A stretch of 10,584 nucleotides of DNA from JAICWY01 sp964531205 (GTDB lineage: Bacteria > Vulcanimicrobiota > Vulcanimicrobiia > Vulcanimicrobiales > Vulcanimicrobiaceae), in NCBI GenBank assembly GCA_964531205.1, contig CAZHGH010000099.1, positions 1 through 10,584 of the forward strand, written 5' to 3'. Below the pieces are notes generated by a model, which was not told where the DNA came from, did not search any database, and saw only the letters and a program-made list of their open reading frames with translations. Below are positions 1 through 7,407 of the stretch, piece by piece. Within the stretch, counting starts at the first letter, position 1; every line of letters begins with the position of its first letter. The position numbers and the translations under genes were made by a program.

Positions 1-377
1 CCGCCGCCGACGGATGCACCGGCGAATTGTTCGCCGCTTTCTTGACGATCGCGAGGACCGCCGAGCATTTGCATCGTGTTGATCACCACTTCGGTGGCTT
101 GGCGCTTGTTGCCGTCTTTGTCGTCGTACTGGCGGATCGACAAACGTCCCTCAACTAAACACTGCTGGCCCTTCTTCAGGTACGTGTTGCAGGTTTCGGC
201 GAGCTTGTCCCACGCGACGATGTCGATGAACAACGTGTCTTCCGGTTTTGCATCGCGCTTGTTGGGATTGACGGCGAGCCGGAATTTGGTGACGCCGGCA
301 CCGGAACCGACATAGCGGATCTCGGGGTCGCGCACGAGCGTGCCGACGAGAATGACCTTGTTAAACGATGCTGCCAT
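1..377 (-). CDS. ssb: Single-stranded DNA-binding protein (3'-truncated by window edge)
   Basis: SSB coats single-stranded DNA during replication, recombination and repair, usually as a tetramer of OB folds. Reading the minus strand from the ATG at 377-375 gives 125 uninterrupted residues before the edge of the window. They begin MAASFNKVILVGTLVRDPEI, matching the canonical N-terminal OB-fold strand (N-x-V-x-L-x-G-x-L-x-x-D-P-E). They continue through a W56-containing helix region, 'YLKKGQQCLVEGRLSIRQY' (about 66-84) and 'ATEVVINTMQMLGG' (about 94-107), which is the end of the OB fold. The visible tail (RDRQESGEQFAGASVGG) is the start of the flexible linker; the acidic C-terminal tip lies outside. 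A purine-rich AAGAG stretch about 8 bases before the ATG may serve as the ribosome site. It lies 100 bases downstream of rpsF on the same strand, the standard rpsF-ssb-rpsR order, so cotranscription is likely. Identification is firm. Confidence 0.95.
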   Translation of the reverse strand, partial: MAASFNKVILVGTLVRDPEIRYVGSGAGVTKFRLAVNPNKRDAKPEDTLFIDIVAWDKLAETCNTYLKKGQQCLVEGRLSIRQYDDKDGNKRQATEVVINTMQMLGGPRDRQESGEQFAGASVGG

Positions 378-477
378 ACTGCTAACTCTTCTTTCGCTAA
401 GCTGCTATGCGTGCGGGTTCGGCTTCGACACTAGGATAGCCCGGTGCCATAGGCCTGGCATTTAGCGGTAAACGGTT

Positions 478-819
478 TTACGCCGAGGCCGGCGCCGCCG
501 TGGCCGCGGCTTTCTCGGCCGCAAGTGCGTGCTTGTCCAGCTTAATAAGAAGAGCGCGCATGACGTCTTCGTTCAGTCCGAGCTGACGCTCGAGTTCGTG
601 GGCGGTCGCCGCGTCGCTGCGAAAGCGCAGCACGGCATACACGCCTTCGCGGACGTCGTTGATTTCATAAGCAAGGCGCTTTTTGCCGAGCGTCTCTTGG
701 TGAAGGATCTCGGCGCCGTTCGACTTGAGCGAGTCGGTGATGGCAGTAGTGCGTTCCGTAACCTCGTTCTCCTCAAGATTCGGACGCAGAATGTAGGTGA
801 CTTCGTAATCGACAGCCAT
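478..819 (-). CDS. rpsF: 30S ribosomal protein S6
   Basis: This encodes bS6, which pairs with bS18 on the platform of the small ribosomal subunit. The 113-residue product starts MAVDYEVTYILRPNLEENEV, the first beta strand of the S6 fold. It carries the family core 'GKKRLAYEINDVREGVYAVL' (about 45-64) and the last helix region 'NEDVMRALLIKLDK' (about 83-96). The final 17 residues are Ala-rich and probably disordered, as in many S6 proteins. The start ATG at 819-817 is the only one consistent with the family N terminus; an AGAGGG lies about 14 bases upstream, somewhat far for a ribosome site. ssb follows after 100 bases. The gene has its own upstream promoter and a structured leader (annotated separately), so autoregulation by S6:S18 is possible but not shown. 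The long open frames on the opposite strand here are shadows. Confidence 0.96.
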   Translation of the reverse strand: MAVDYEVTYILRPNLEENEVTERTTAITDSLKSNGAEILHQETLGKKRLAYEINDVREGVYAVLRFRSDAATAHELERQLGLNEDVMRALLIKLDKHALAAEKAAATAAPASA

Positions 820-908
820 TGTAAAGTTTGTAGCCCTCTATGGACGCCCGGACGGGCGGCCCACCTCACGCGGCGGGCAGCGGCATTAGACCCGGCCAAG
901 CCGGGAAC
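820..908 (-). promoter_or_regulatory. Structured 5' leader of rpsF, candidate S6:S18-type autoregulatory element
   Basis: The roughly 88-base leader between the predicted transcription start and the rpsF ATG can fold into several GC-rich stems, all read on the minus strand. The first is CCCGGC-TTG-GCCGGG at 905-891. The second is GCCCGCC-GCGTGA-GGTGGGC around 878-859, extendable by GC/GC across a one-base mismatch. The third is GCCCG-TC-CGGGC around 857-846. rpsF leaders in many phyla carry an RNA element bound by the S6:S18 complex that mimics its rRNA site. The middle stem has the right position, but I could not match it to the published consensus, so the regulatory role is inference. Confidence 0.4.
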
Positions 909-914
909 CGCGAT

Positions 915-943
915 AGTTTACCATAGGGCCATTTTGGCGGCAA
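915..943 (-). promoter_or_regulatory. Sigma70-type promoter for the rpsF-ssb operon
   Basis: On the minus strand a -35 element TTGCCG (943-938) and a -10 element TAAACT (920-915) are separated by exactly 17 bases. Each matches four or five of the six consensus positions (TTGACA / TATAAT). Transcription would start near 908, giving a leader of about 88 bases before rpsF. This is the best promoter match that I found in the window. Confidence 0.6.
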
Positions 944-957
944 CAGCCTTTCCCGCG

Positions 958-1013
958 CCCTTCGACCCTTCGACGAGTTCAGGGTGACAAAGTGGGGGTG
1001 ACAAGGTGTGACA
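958..1013. repeat. Short tandem and direct repeats in the divergent promoter region
   Basis: CCCTTCGA occurs twice head to tail (958-965, 966-973). It is followed by GGGTGACAA at 982-990 and again at 996-1004, then GGTGTGACA at 1005-1013, giving three TGACA cores at 985, 999 and 1009. ACCCT (965-969) and AGGGT (981-985) can also pair around an 11-base loop. The first half resembles the CCCTTCGAC...CTCAGGGTGACA type of small intergenic repeat scattered in many environmental genomes, which is a recollection rather than a search result. Confidence 0.55.
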
Positions 1014-1123
1014 CGGGGGCGGCCGTTAGATCGCTTGTAAGGCTCGTGAAAGAGGGCTCTCAGTACGCTTTAAAGCCTAAATGCGATTCTGAATAACAAC
1101 CGTGGGAAGATTCTGCTAACTGA

Positions 1124-4100
1124 ATGTCCATAGCTAAATTTGCTGTAAACCGCCGCGTGACCGTGGCGATGATCGCTACCGCGTTTATCGTCCTGGGGCT
1201 TTTTGCATTTCCTAGGCTGCCGGTCGATCTGCTGCCCAGCTTCACGCCGCCCGTTGTGACGGTCAGCATCAATTATACGAACGTTGCGCCGCAACAGATG
1301 GAGACGCTCATCACACGTCCCATTGAAAATGCTGTCAGCCGCGTTCCGGGCATTCAGCTGATCAATTCGACTTCGTCCGAAGGTAACAGCCAGGTCACCG
1401 CACAGTTCTATTATGGAACGAACATCGACACGGCTGCCGTCGACGTACAGCAGCAAGTCTCTCGCACGTTCAGCACGTTTCCGAACGATCCCAATCTCTC
1501 GCAGCCGACTATCAACAAGTTCGATCCGAATCAATTGCCGGTCGTGCGCATGTACGTCACGGATTCCAACAGGACCACACGCGATCTCCTCGACCTGTGG
1601 ACGAATACGCTCTCGGACGAATTTTCGAGCGTTGACGGCGTTGCGTCAGTTAACGTAAGCGGCGATCAAACGCGCGCTATCATGATTCAGCCCGATGCTA
1701 ACAAGCTCGCCGGCTATGGGCTCACGATGAGTCAAATCGTGTCGCGTGTCGGCCAAGAGAACTTGAATTTGCCTGCCGGCATCGTGCAGATCGCGAAAAG
1801 CGAGTATCAGATTCAAGCGAATGAGCTCTTCCAAAACGCCCAAGAAGTCGGCAACATCATCGTGTCGACGAAGAATGGCGCGCCGGTCCTGTTGCGCGAC
1901 ATCGCAAACGTATCCGACTCAATCCAAGAGCAGCGCAGCTTCTTCCGCGTAAACGGGAAAGAAGCTGTCAGCGTCTCGATCATCGCGCAGCCCAACGCCA
2001 ACGTCGTGCAAACCGCGAACGGCGTCTACGCGAAGATCGGCCAGCTCGAGAAGCGCTACCCGGGCATGCACATGGCCGTTGTTTTCGATCAACGTGGCTT
2101 CATCAACGATGCGGTTACGGCGCTCGAACATACGGCATTCTACGGCGCGATACTCGCTATCCTGATCATCCTACTCTTCCTGCACTCATGGCGTTCCACG
2201 GTTATTGTCGCGATTTCGTTGCCGATTGCGGTTTGCGGCACACTCTTTGCCGCGTACATTCTCGGCTATACGCTGAACACCATGACGCTCGGTGGCCTTG
2301 CGCTGGCCGTGGGCTTGATCGTCGATGACGCCATCGTGGTCATCGAAAACATCTATCGCCACATGGCAAGGGGCCAGCATGTCAAGGAAGCGGCGGAGAG
2401 TGCGGTTACGGAAATCTTTTCCGCCGTGCTGGCTTCGTCGATCACCGTTATCACGGTATTCGTACCGCTGCTGCTCATCCCGGGCTTGCAAGGCCTGATC
2501 TTCCAGCCGTTCGCCATGATGGTGATGGTTGCCGTGGCGATTTCGCTGCTGGTTGCCGTCACCACTGTGCCGATGCTATCCACGCTCTTTCTTCGCGACG
2601 AGACTCCGCACACGAACGGACATCACAAAGGCGGCTACGCGATCTTCGTCAAGAAGTTCGACGCGGCATACGAACGGTTCGCAACGTGGTACCGTAAACG
2701 CTTAGAGTGGGCGGTCGATCATCCCGGACGTGTGTTCGCAGCTGCCGGCATCATTTTGATCGTCACGCTCTTGGCGCTCCGCCTCGGCGCGGTCGCGACG
2801 GAAATGTTCCCGGCCTCGAACTCGCGCTTCGTGCGCTTCAATCTGCGCATGCCGAACGGCACCGCGCTCAATGTGATGAACGCCGTTGCACAGGATGTCG
2901 AGCAACGGATGAAGCAAGACCCGCGCGTTGTCGACGTAGCGGATCAAGTCGGCAGTTCCGGATTTCTCAACACAACAAACGTTTCGAACATCGCAAGCTT
3001 GGCCATTACGCTGCGTCCCGACGTCGGCGGCGCCGCCGCAGGACAATTCGTCCAACAGTGGCAGGCCGCGCTAAATGGCACGTTCGGCAATAGGCGTGGC
3101 GGCAGCGCAAACAGCACGCAGATTCGCCGCAATCCGCAGTTTGCGAAGTACCGCAAGATTTTCGGGAAGCCGATACCCGGCTTGATGGCGTTCGGCCGCA
3201 CGATCGACATCATTCAAAACGTCGTATCCCGCGGTCAGGACGCCCTCGACATTCAGATCTACGGGCCTGATATGAATAGGCTGTACAACATCGCACAGTC
3301 GCAGGTCATTCCGCGGCTGGCGCAAGTGCAAGGCCTGACCCGGCCCGATACCGGCGTCACACCCTCGCAGCCGTTGCTCAATGTTTCGGTGAACCGGAGC
3401 CAAGCCGCTCAGCTCGGTATTTCAACGCAGTCGATCGCGCAAACCATCGACACGGCCACGAGCGGCAGCATCTCATCGTATCTGCAGATCAACGGAACGC
3501 AATATCCGATCATCGTGCAGCTGCCGCCGGAACAGCGCCGGTCGCTCTCGACGATCGAAAACTTGCAGATTCCGGTCATGGCGCCAACGACAACTTCATT
3601 AGCGACAACGACGACTCCAATTCCGGGTCAAACGTACGCGCTGCCTACGATGCCGCTCGCAGAAGTTGCGAACATCAGCATCGGCGTGGGTCCGTCACAA
3701 ATTACGCGTCAGAACAAACAGCGCGAAATGGATGTCACGGCGACGCTCGCCGGAATTCCGCTCGGCGCGGCTGTACAGGCGGCAACGCAAATCATGAACA
3801 CGACACCGTTGCCGGCCGGCTACTATTGGCAGTTCGGGCAATCGGTGACGCAGCAAAGCCAGACCTTCGGGAGTCTCGGGCTCATCGTTATGCTTGCGGT
3901 CCTGTTGATCTATATGCTGCTTGCATCGCAGTTCGAATCGCTGATGCATCCGCTCATCATTATGTTCTCGGTGCCGCTCTCACTCGCGGGCGTCGTTTTG
4001 GCGCTTGTCATAACGCACCGGTCATTCGGTCTGACCGCATTCATCGGTTTGCTGATGCTTGTCGGTATCGTTGTAAAGAACGCCATTCTCGTCGTGGAGT

Positions 4101-4435
4101 TCACGAACCAGCTGCGGCACCGCGGCCTCTCCGCGCGCGATGCGGTGTTGCAAGCTGCGCCGTTGCGCTTGCGGCCTATTCTCATGACGACGCTTGCGAC
4201 GACCGGCGGTATGCTGCCGATCGCGGCAGGAATCGAAGCGGGCAGTTCCACCCAAGCTCCGCTCGGCACGGTGGTTATCGGTGGGTTACTTTGCTCGACG
4301 ATGCTTTCGCTGGTCGTTATTCCGACGCTCTACTTATGGACGGCAAATCACATCGAGCCGTGGGTCGCTCGGCGCCGTCAGAAACGCGCGACTCGCGTTA
4401 TCATGCCGCCACCGCCCGAACCGGTTGCGCATTAA
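1124..4435 (+). CDS. HAE1-family RND efflux transporter (AcrB/MdtB-like inner-membrane pump)
   Basis: This is a proton-driven inner-membrane pump that normally works as a trimer with a periplasmic adaptor and an outer-membrane channel to expel drugs or lipophilic compounds. The 1103-residue length is slightly above the usual 1020-1060. The N terminus (MSIAKFAVNRRVTVAMIATA) is TM1 of the family. A TM2-TM6 block spans about 338-495 and includes 'GLIVDDAIVVIENIYRHM', with the proton-relay pair D401/D402. TM7 is near 535-555. The TM8-TM12 block runs from about 925 to 1080 and includes 'VGIVVKNAILVVEF', with the relay lysine K985. Two large periplasmic loops lie between, as expected. The second has a Thr-rich stretch (about 821-838) not typical of the family. 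All key residues are present, so the pump should be active. No adaptor or channel gene adjoins it, so its partners must be encoded elsewhere. Substrate cannot be predicted. The start is fixed by the family N terminus; no good Shine-Dalgarno is visible. Confidence 0.93.
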   Translation: MSIAKFAVNRRVTVAMIATAFIVLGLFAFPRLPVDLLPSFTPPVVTVSINYTNVAPQQMETLITRPIENAVSRVPGIQLINSTSSEGNSQVTAQFYYGTNIDTAAVDVQQQVSRTFSTFPNDPNLSQPTINKFDPNQLPVVRMYVTDSNRTTRDLLDLWTNTLSDEFSSVDGVASVNVSGDQTRAIMIQPDANKLAGYGLTMSQIVSRVGQENLNLPAGIVQIAKSEYQIQANELFQNAQEVGNIIVSTKNGAPVLLRDIANVSDSIQEQRSFFRVNGKEAVSVSIIAQPNANVVQTANGVYAKIGQLEKRYPGMHMAVVFDQRGFINDAVTALEHTAFYGAILAILIILLFLHSWRSTVIVAISLPIAVCGTLFAAYILGYTLNTMTLGGLALAVGLIVDDAIVVIENIYRHMARGQHVKEAAESAVTEIFSAVLASSITVITVFVPLLLIPGLQGLIFQPFAMMVMVAVAISLLVAVTTVPMLSTLFLRDETPHTNGHHKGGYAIFVKKFDAAYERFATWYRKRLEWAVDHPGRVFAAAGIILIVTLLALRLGAVATEMFPASNSRFVRFNLRMPNGTALNVMNAVAQDVEQRMKQDPRVVDVADQVGSSGFLNTTNVSNIASLAITLRPDVGGAAAGQFVQQWQAALNGTFGNRRGGSANSTQIRRNPQFAKYRKIFGKPIPGLMAFGRTIDIIQNVVSRGQDALDIQIYGPDMNRLYNIAQSQVIPRLAQVQGLTRPDTGVTPSQPLLNVSVNRSQAAQLGISTQSIAQTIDTATSGSISSYLQINGTQYPIIVQLPPEQRRSLSTIENLQIPVMAPTTTSLATTTTPIPGQTYALPTMPLAEVANISIGVGPSQITRQNKQREMDVTATLAGIPLGAAVQAATQIMNTTPLPAGYYWQFGQSVTQQSQTFGSLGLIVMLAVLLIYMLLASQFESLMHPLIIMFSVPLSLAGVVLALVITHRSFGLTAFIGLLMLVGIVVKNAILVVEFTNQLRHRGLSARDAVLQAAPLRLRPILMTTLATTGGMLPIAAGIEAGSSTQAPLGTVVIGGLLCSTMLSLVVIPTLYLWTANHIEPWVARRRQKRATRVIMPPPPEPVAH

Positions 4436-4441
4436 CGGATT

Positions 4442-5161
4442 TTAGCGAACGAAAAAATATGCCGTCATGCCGCAAGCGATGATGAGCACGATCGTACGCG
4501 TCACTGTGGAAGGCATACGCCGGAAGATGCGCGCTCCGGCGTAGCCGCCGATCATCGCGAACACCGCCATCAGCAGCGCTACGGGCCAGACGATCGCACC
4601 GGCAATAACGAACGGAATGACCGCGACACCGTTGATCACGATGGACAGCACGTTCTTTACGCCGTTCATTGCGTTCATGCTCGGCAATCCCGAAAACGAC
4701 AGAATCGCGAGCATAAGAATGCCCATGCCGGCTCCAAAATAGCCGCCGTACACCGAAACGATGAATTGCAAGACGAGCTGCCAAGGTGAATGCACGTCCT
4801 TGGCCGCGTGCTGACGCGTAAGAAACGGACTGCACGCGAACACCACTGTCGCGAACAGCAGCAGCCACGGAATCATGTGTTCGAACGTTTTCGGCGGCGT
4901 GTGTAAGAGCAGTACCGCTCCACCAAGCGATCCGATAAGGCTCAGGATCATCGCGGGAACGATCACCTTGCGATACGTGCGTATCTCTTCGCGGTAGCCG
5001 CGCGCGCTTGCGACAACGCCGAGCCACATTGCCGTATTGTTTGTCGCATTCGCCGGAATGGCCGGCACGCCCGCAAAGAGCAGCGCGGGAAACGTTAAAA
5101 AGCTTCCGCCGCCTGCAATGCTGTTGATGGCACCGCCCGCGAAGGCCGCACCAACCAGCAA
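4442..5161 (-). CDS. TauE/SafE (DUF81) family membrane permease
   Basis: This is a predicted inner-membrane transporter of the TauE/SafE family, whose characterised members export sulfite, sulfoacetate or related organic anions. The substrate here is unknown. From the TTG at 5161 the protein is 239 residues, close to the usual 240-270, and almost entirely hydrophobic with seven or eight membrane segments. The first half has the family signature 'AGGAINSIAGGGSFLTFPAL' followed by 'PANATNNTAMW'. The second, pseudo-repeat half has 'YGGYFGAGMGILMLAILS' and 'NAMNGVKNVLS'. The frame stays open upstream to 5452, but that part is Arg-rich, unlike the family and inside rel, so it is rejected. No ATG or GTG lies near the first membrane segment, leaving TTG as the best start, 11 bases past the rel stop. 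Translational coupling to rel is therefore likely. It converges on the RND gene with six bases between the stop codons. Confidence 0.82.
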   Translation of the reverse strand: MLVGAAFAGGAINSIAGGGSFLTFPALLFAGVPAIPANATNNTAMWLGVVASARGYREEIRTYRKVIVPAMILSLIGSLGGAVLLLHTPPKTFEHMIPWLLLFATVVFACSPFLTRQHAAKDVHSPWQLVLQFIVSVYGGYFGAGMGILMLAILSFSGLPSMNAMNGVKNVLSIVINGVAVIPFVIAGAIVWPVALLMAVFAMIGGYAGARIFRRMPSTVTRTIVLIIACGMTAYFFVR

Positions 5162-5172
5162 GAGTGTGTGGT

Positions 5173-7338
5173 TTACGACGTTTTGGCCTCGCGTTTTGTC
5201 ACGCGGTAAACGCGGCGCACGTCTTTGAGTGTCTCGAGTTTGCGAAGAATTTGATGCAGATGATCGAGATCGCGGATCTGCACGGTTAGGCTGACGAGCG
5301 CGTGGCGATCGCGTTTCACGCGTGCAGTGACCGAACTCACCTGCGTTTTGAGCTCCGCAAAGACCGCCATCGCGTCTTGCAGCAGCTGCGCGCGATCGAG
5401 CGCTTCGATTTCGATGTCCACGGCGTGCGTGATTTCCGTTTTGCCCGCCCACGTTGCCTCGAGCATACGCTCCGGCGTCGCCGTCATATATGCAACGTTC
5501 GGGCAGTCCGCTCGATGCACGGAAACGCCTTTGCCGATCGTCACGTAGCCGATAATTGGATCACCCGGCACGGGACTGCAACACTTCGAGAGCCGCACGA
5601 GGACGTCATCGACACCCGCGATCCGAATGCCGCTGGTCTTTCGCGCGACGCGCCGCGATACTGACGGCGGACGCGTGATGGGCTGAAACTCAACAACGTT
5701 CGAGGTCTTCAGCTCGTCCTTGATACGATTCACTACCGAGGCAGCCGACGCATCGCCGAAGCCGACCGCCGCAAACAAATCGGCCGGCGTCGTATAGTTC
5801 ATCCGCTGCGCGATGTGCTCGATAACTTCGCCGCTGAGATTTGCGAAACTGATGTGCTGGCGCGCCAGCTCCTTTTCGATCGCTTCCTGTCCGACCAGAA
5901 CGTTTTCTTCACGCCGTTCCTTGCGGAACCACTGTTTGATCTTATGCTTCGCGCTGCTCGTCTTGACGATCGTGAGCCAGTCGAGCGATGGATGTCCGCT
6001 CGATTTGTTCACCAAGATTTCGCAGATGTCGCCGTTCCCGAGACTATGCTCGAGCGGCACGATGCGTCCGTTCACACGCGCACCGACGCAATGATTGCCG
6101 ACGTCCGTATGGACCGCGTAGGCAAAGTCCAGCGGCGTCGCGCCCGCGGGCATGCTGAACACGTCGCCGCGCGGCGAGAAAATGAAGACTTGCGAATCGA
6201 AGAGATCGAGCTTCAAATTCTCCATGAACACACGCGAGTCGCGCATGTCTTTTTGCCATTCAAGCAGCGCACGCAGCCACGAGAGTTTGTTCTCAAACTG
6301 ATCGGCCTTGCCGCCCTCTTTGTAGCGCCAGTGCGCGGCGATGCCGTACTCGCTGGTTCGGTGCATCTCCCAGGTGCGGATTTGAATCTCGAGCGGTTCG
6401 CCTTCCGGCCCAACAACCGTCGTGTGCAGCGACTGGTACATGTTGGGTTTGGGCATTGCGATGTAATCTTTGAAACGGCCCGGCAACGGCGTCCACAGTG
6501 CGTGCACGGTGCCTAATGCAGCGTAGCAATCCTTAACGGAATCGACGATGATGCGGATCGCGGTGAGATCGTAGATCGTCGAAAAATCGCGTCCCTTCTT
6601 CATCTTCGTGTAAATCGAATAGAAGTGTTTCGGACGGCCTTGAATCTCGGCGTTGATACCGAGTTCGGCGAACTCGGATTTCAGACTCGCTATTGCGGAA
6701 TCGACGTTGCTCTCGCGCTCTTGCCGCGTCTTTGCCACGCGCTCGACGATCTCGCGATACCCGTCGGCATCCGTGTAGCGCAGACAGAGATCCTCCATCT
6801 CCCACTTGATCTTCCAAATTCCCAGGCGGTGCGCGATGGGCGTGTAGATGTCGAGCGTTTCGCGCGCAATCGCTTGCTGCTTCGAAGCGGGAAGACTCCC
6901 GAGCGTGCGCATATTGTGCAGGCGGTCCGCGAGCTTGATGATGATTACGCGGATGTCCTTGGCCATGGCCATGAACATCTTGCGCAGATTTTCGACCTGC
7001 GCTTCTTCCTTGGATTGGTACGGAATGCGCGTGAGTTTGGTAACGCCGTCCACGAGGTTCGCGATCTCTTCGCCGAACTCGGAACCGACTTGCTCCGTCG
7101 TGATGCTCGTATCTTCAACGACATCGTGCAGCAGCGCCGCAGCGATCGTCTGCCGATCCATCTCGAGGTCGGCCAGAATTCCGGCAACGGCGAGAGGATG
7201 TTCGATGTACGACTCACCGGAGGCACGGCGTTGACCTTCGTGCGCCTCGTCCGCAACCTCGTACACGCGCATAAGCCACGACCCGTCGAGCGACGGGTCG
7301 TAGGTTTGCACCCTCTGTACGAGCTCCGCAATCGTCAT
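5173..7338 (-). CDS. rel: Bifunctional (p)ppGpp synthetase/hydrolase (Rel/RSH)
   Basis: This enzyme makes (p)ppGpp from ATP and GDP/GTP on stalled ribosomes and hydrolyses it again, setting the stringent response. The 721 residues show the full long-RSH layout. The HD hydrolase domain (about 40-140) has H47, H71-D72, E75-D76 and D138 in place ('LLHDVVEDT', 'KLADRLHNMRT'), so hydrolase activity is expected. The synthetase domain (about 235-345) has D257, R288-F-K-D291 and E317. RFKD is the RxKD form found in dual-function enzymes, not the ExDD of synthetase-only RelA. A TGS domain follows (about 383-443), then a zinc-finger-type region with C586, C587, H608 and C612, and a C-terminal ACT domain (about 640-712). 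The ATG at 7338 fits the family. It has no clear Shine-Dalgarno but a TAGACT box six bases before it. It lies downstream of apt, as in many Gram-positive and deep-branching genomes, with one extra gene between. Confidence 0.95.
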   Translation of the reverse strand: MTIAELVQRVQTYDPSLDGSWLMRVYEVADEAHEGQRRASGESYIEHPLAVAGILADLEMDRQTIAAALLHDVVEDTSITTEQVGSEFGEEIANLVDGVTKLTRIPYQSKEEAQVENLRKMFMAMAKDIRVIIIKLADRLHNMRTLGSLPASKQQAIARETLDIYTPIAHRLGIWKIKWEMEDLCLRYTDADGYREIVERVAKTRQERESNVDSAIASLKSEFAELGINAEIQGRPKHFYSIYTKMKKGRDFSTIYDLTAIRIIVDSVKDCYAALGTVHALWTPLPGRFKDYIAMPKPNMYQSLHTTVVGPEGEPLEIQIRTWEMHRTSEYGIAAHWRYKEGGKADQFENKLSWLRALLEWQKDMRDSRVFMENLKLDLFDSQVFIFSPRGDVFSMPAGATPLDFAYAVHTDVGNHCVGARVNGRIVPLEHSLGNGDICEILVNKSSGHPSLDWLTIVKTSSAKHKIKQWFRKERREENVLVGQEAIEKELARQHISFANLSGEVIEHIAQRMNYTTPADLFAAVGFGDASAASVVNRIKDELKTSNVVEFQPITRPPSVSRRVARKTSGIRIAGVDDVLVRLSKCCSPVPGDPIIGYVTIGKGVSVHRADCPNVAYMTATPERMLEATWAGKTEITHAVDIEIEALDRAQLLQDAMAVFAELKTQVSSVTARVKRDRHALVSLTVQIRDLDHLHQILRKLETLKDVRRVYRVTKREAKTS

Positions 7339-7344
7339 AGTATC

Positions 7345-7350
7345 AGTCTA
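7345..7350 (-). promoter_or_regulatory. Candidate -10 box directly upstream of rel (possible leaderless start)
   Basis: On the minus strand TAGACT sits six bases before the rel ATG, where transcription would begin at or next to the start codon. There is no Shine-Dalgarno sequence. No -35 match is present at 16-18 bases. The same box-to-ATG spacing occurs at the DUF4097-like gene. TANNNT boxes in this position mark leaderless genes in Deinococcus and actinobacteria. Its use here is inference. Confidence 0.35.
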
Positions 7351-7378
7351 TGATGCCACACCCGGCCCTCCGGTTGCA

Positions 7379-7407
7379 AAGCCTTTTTCAGCCCTTTTTG
7401 GGCTTTT
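7379..7407. promoter_or_regulatory. Hairpin(s) in the gap between the secreted-protein gene and rel
   Basis: AGCCC (7390-7394), a five-T loop (7395-7399) and GGGCT (7400-7404) form a perfect five-pair stem. On the plus strand it is followed by three T, so it looks terminator-like for antisense transcription. On the minus strand, the coding direction of its neighbours, no U-run follows. A longer alternative pairing AAAGCC/GGCTTT (7402-7407 with 7379-7384) excludes the first stem. It could be a weak processing or attenuation site before rel; no function is shown. Confidence 0.35.

Larger units (their letters stand above)
820..1123. other. Divergent intergenic region between rpsF and the RND transporter gene
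   Basis: This 304-base stretch separates two divergent genes. The left third holds the rpsF leader and promoter. The middle (958-1013) holds short tandem and direct repeats. The right part (about 1014-1123) should contain the promoter of the RND gene, but I see no convincing -35/-10 pair there: TTGTAA at 1035-1040 has no good -10 partner at 16-18 bases. No coding frame here resembles a known protein, and no RNA gene was recognised. Confidence 0.6.

Noticed and set aside
529..987. 152-residue plus-strand frame across rpsF and its promoter
   Set aside because: It is the antisense of rpsF codons and runs into the rpsF promoter and repeats; no ribosome site and no family resemblance.
3826..4482. 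218-residue plus-strand frame inside the RND gene
   Set aside because: It is an alternative frame of the conserved TM8-TM12 coding sequence; its product is Ala/Arg-rich with no recognisable domain.
4401..5027. 208-residue minus-strand frame inside the permease gene
   Set aside because: It lies in another frame of the same strand; the permease frame has the conserved membrane-protein pattern.
5162..5452. 97-residue N-terminal extension of the permease frame overlapping rel
   Set aside because: It is Arg/Ser/Ala-rich with no membrane segment, unlike the family, and lies wholly inside the well-supported ACT-domain end of rel; the frame is open only because of base composition.
5815..7353. Long plus-strand open frames of 233 and 242 residues across rel
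   Set aside because: They are antisense to conserved rel codons, have Arg/Val/Leu-rich compositions typical of codon shadows, and match no family.
7390..7407. Terminator for the apt/secreted-protein transcript
   Set aside because: The T-run follows the stem only on the plus strand, opposite to the direction of these genes, so it is kept as a hairpin rather than called a terminator.
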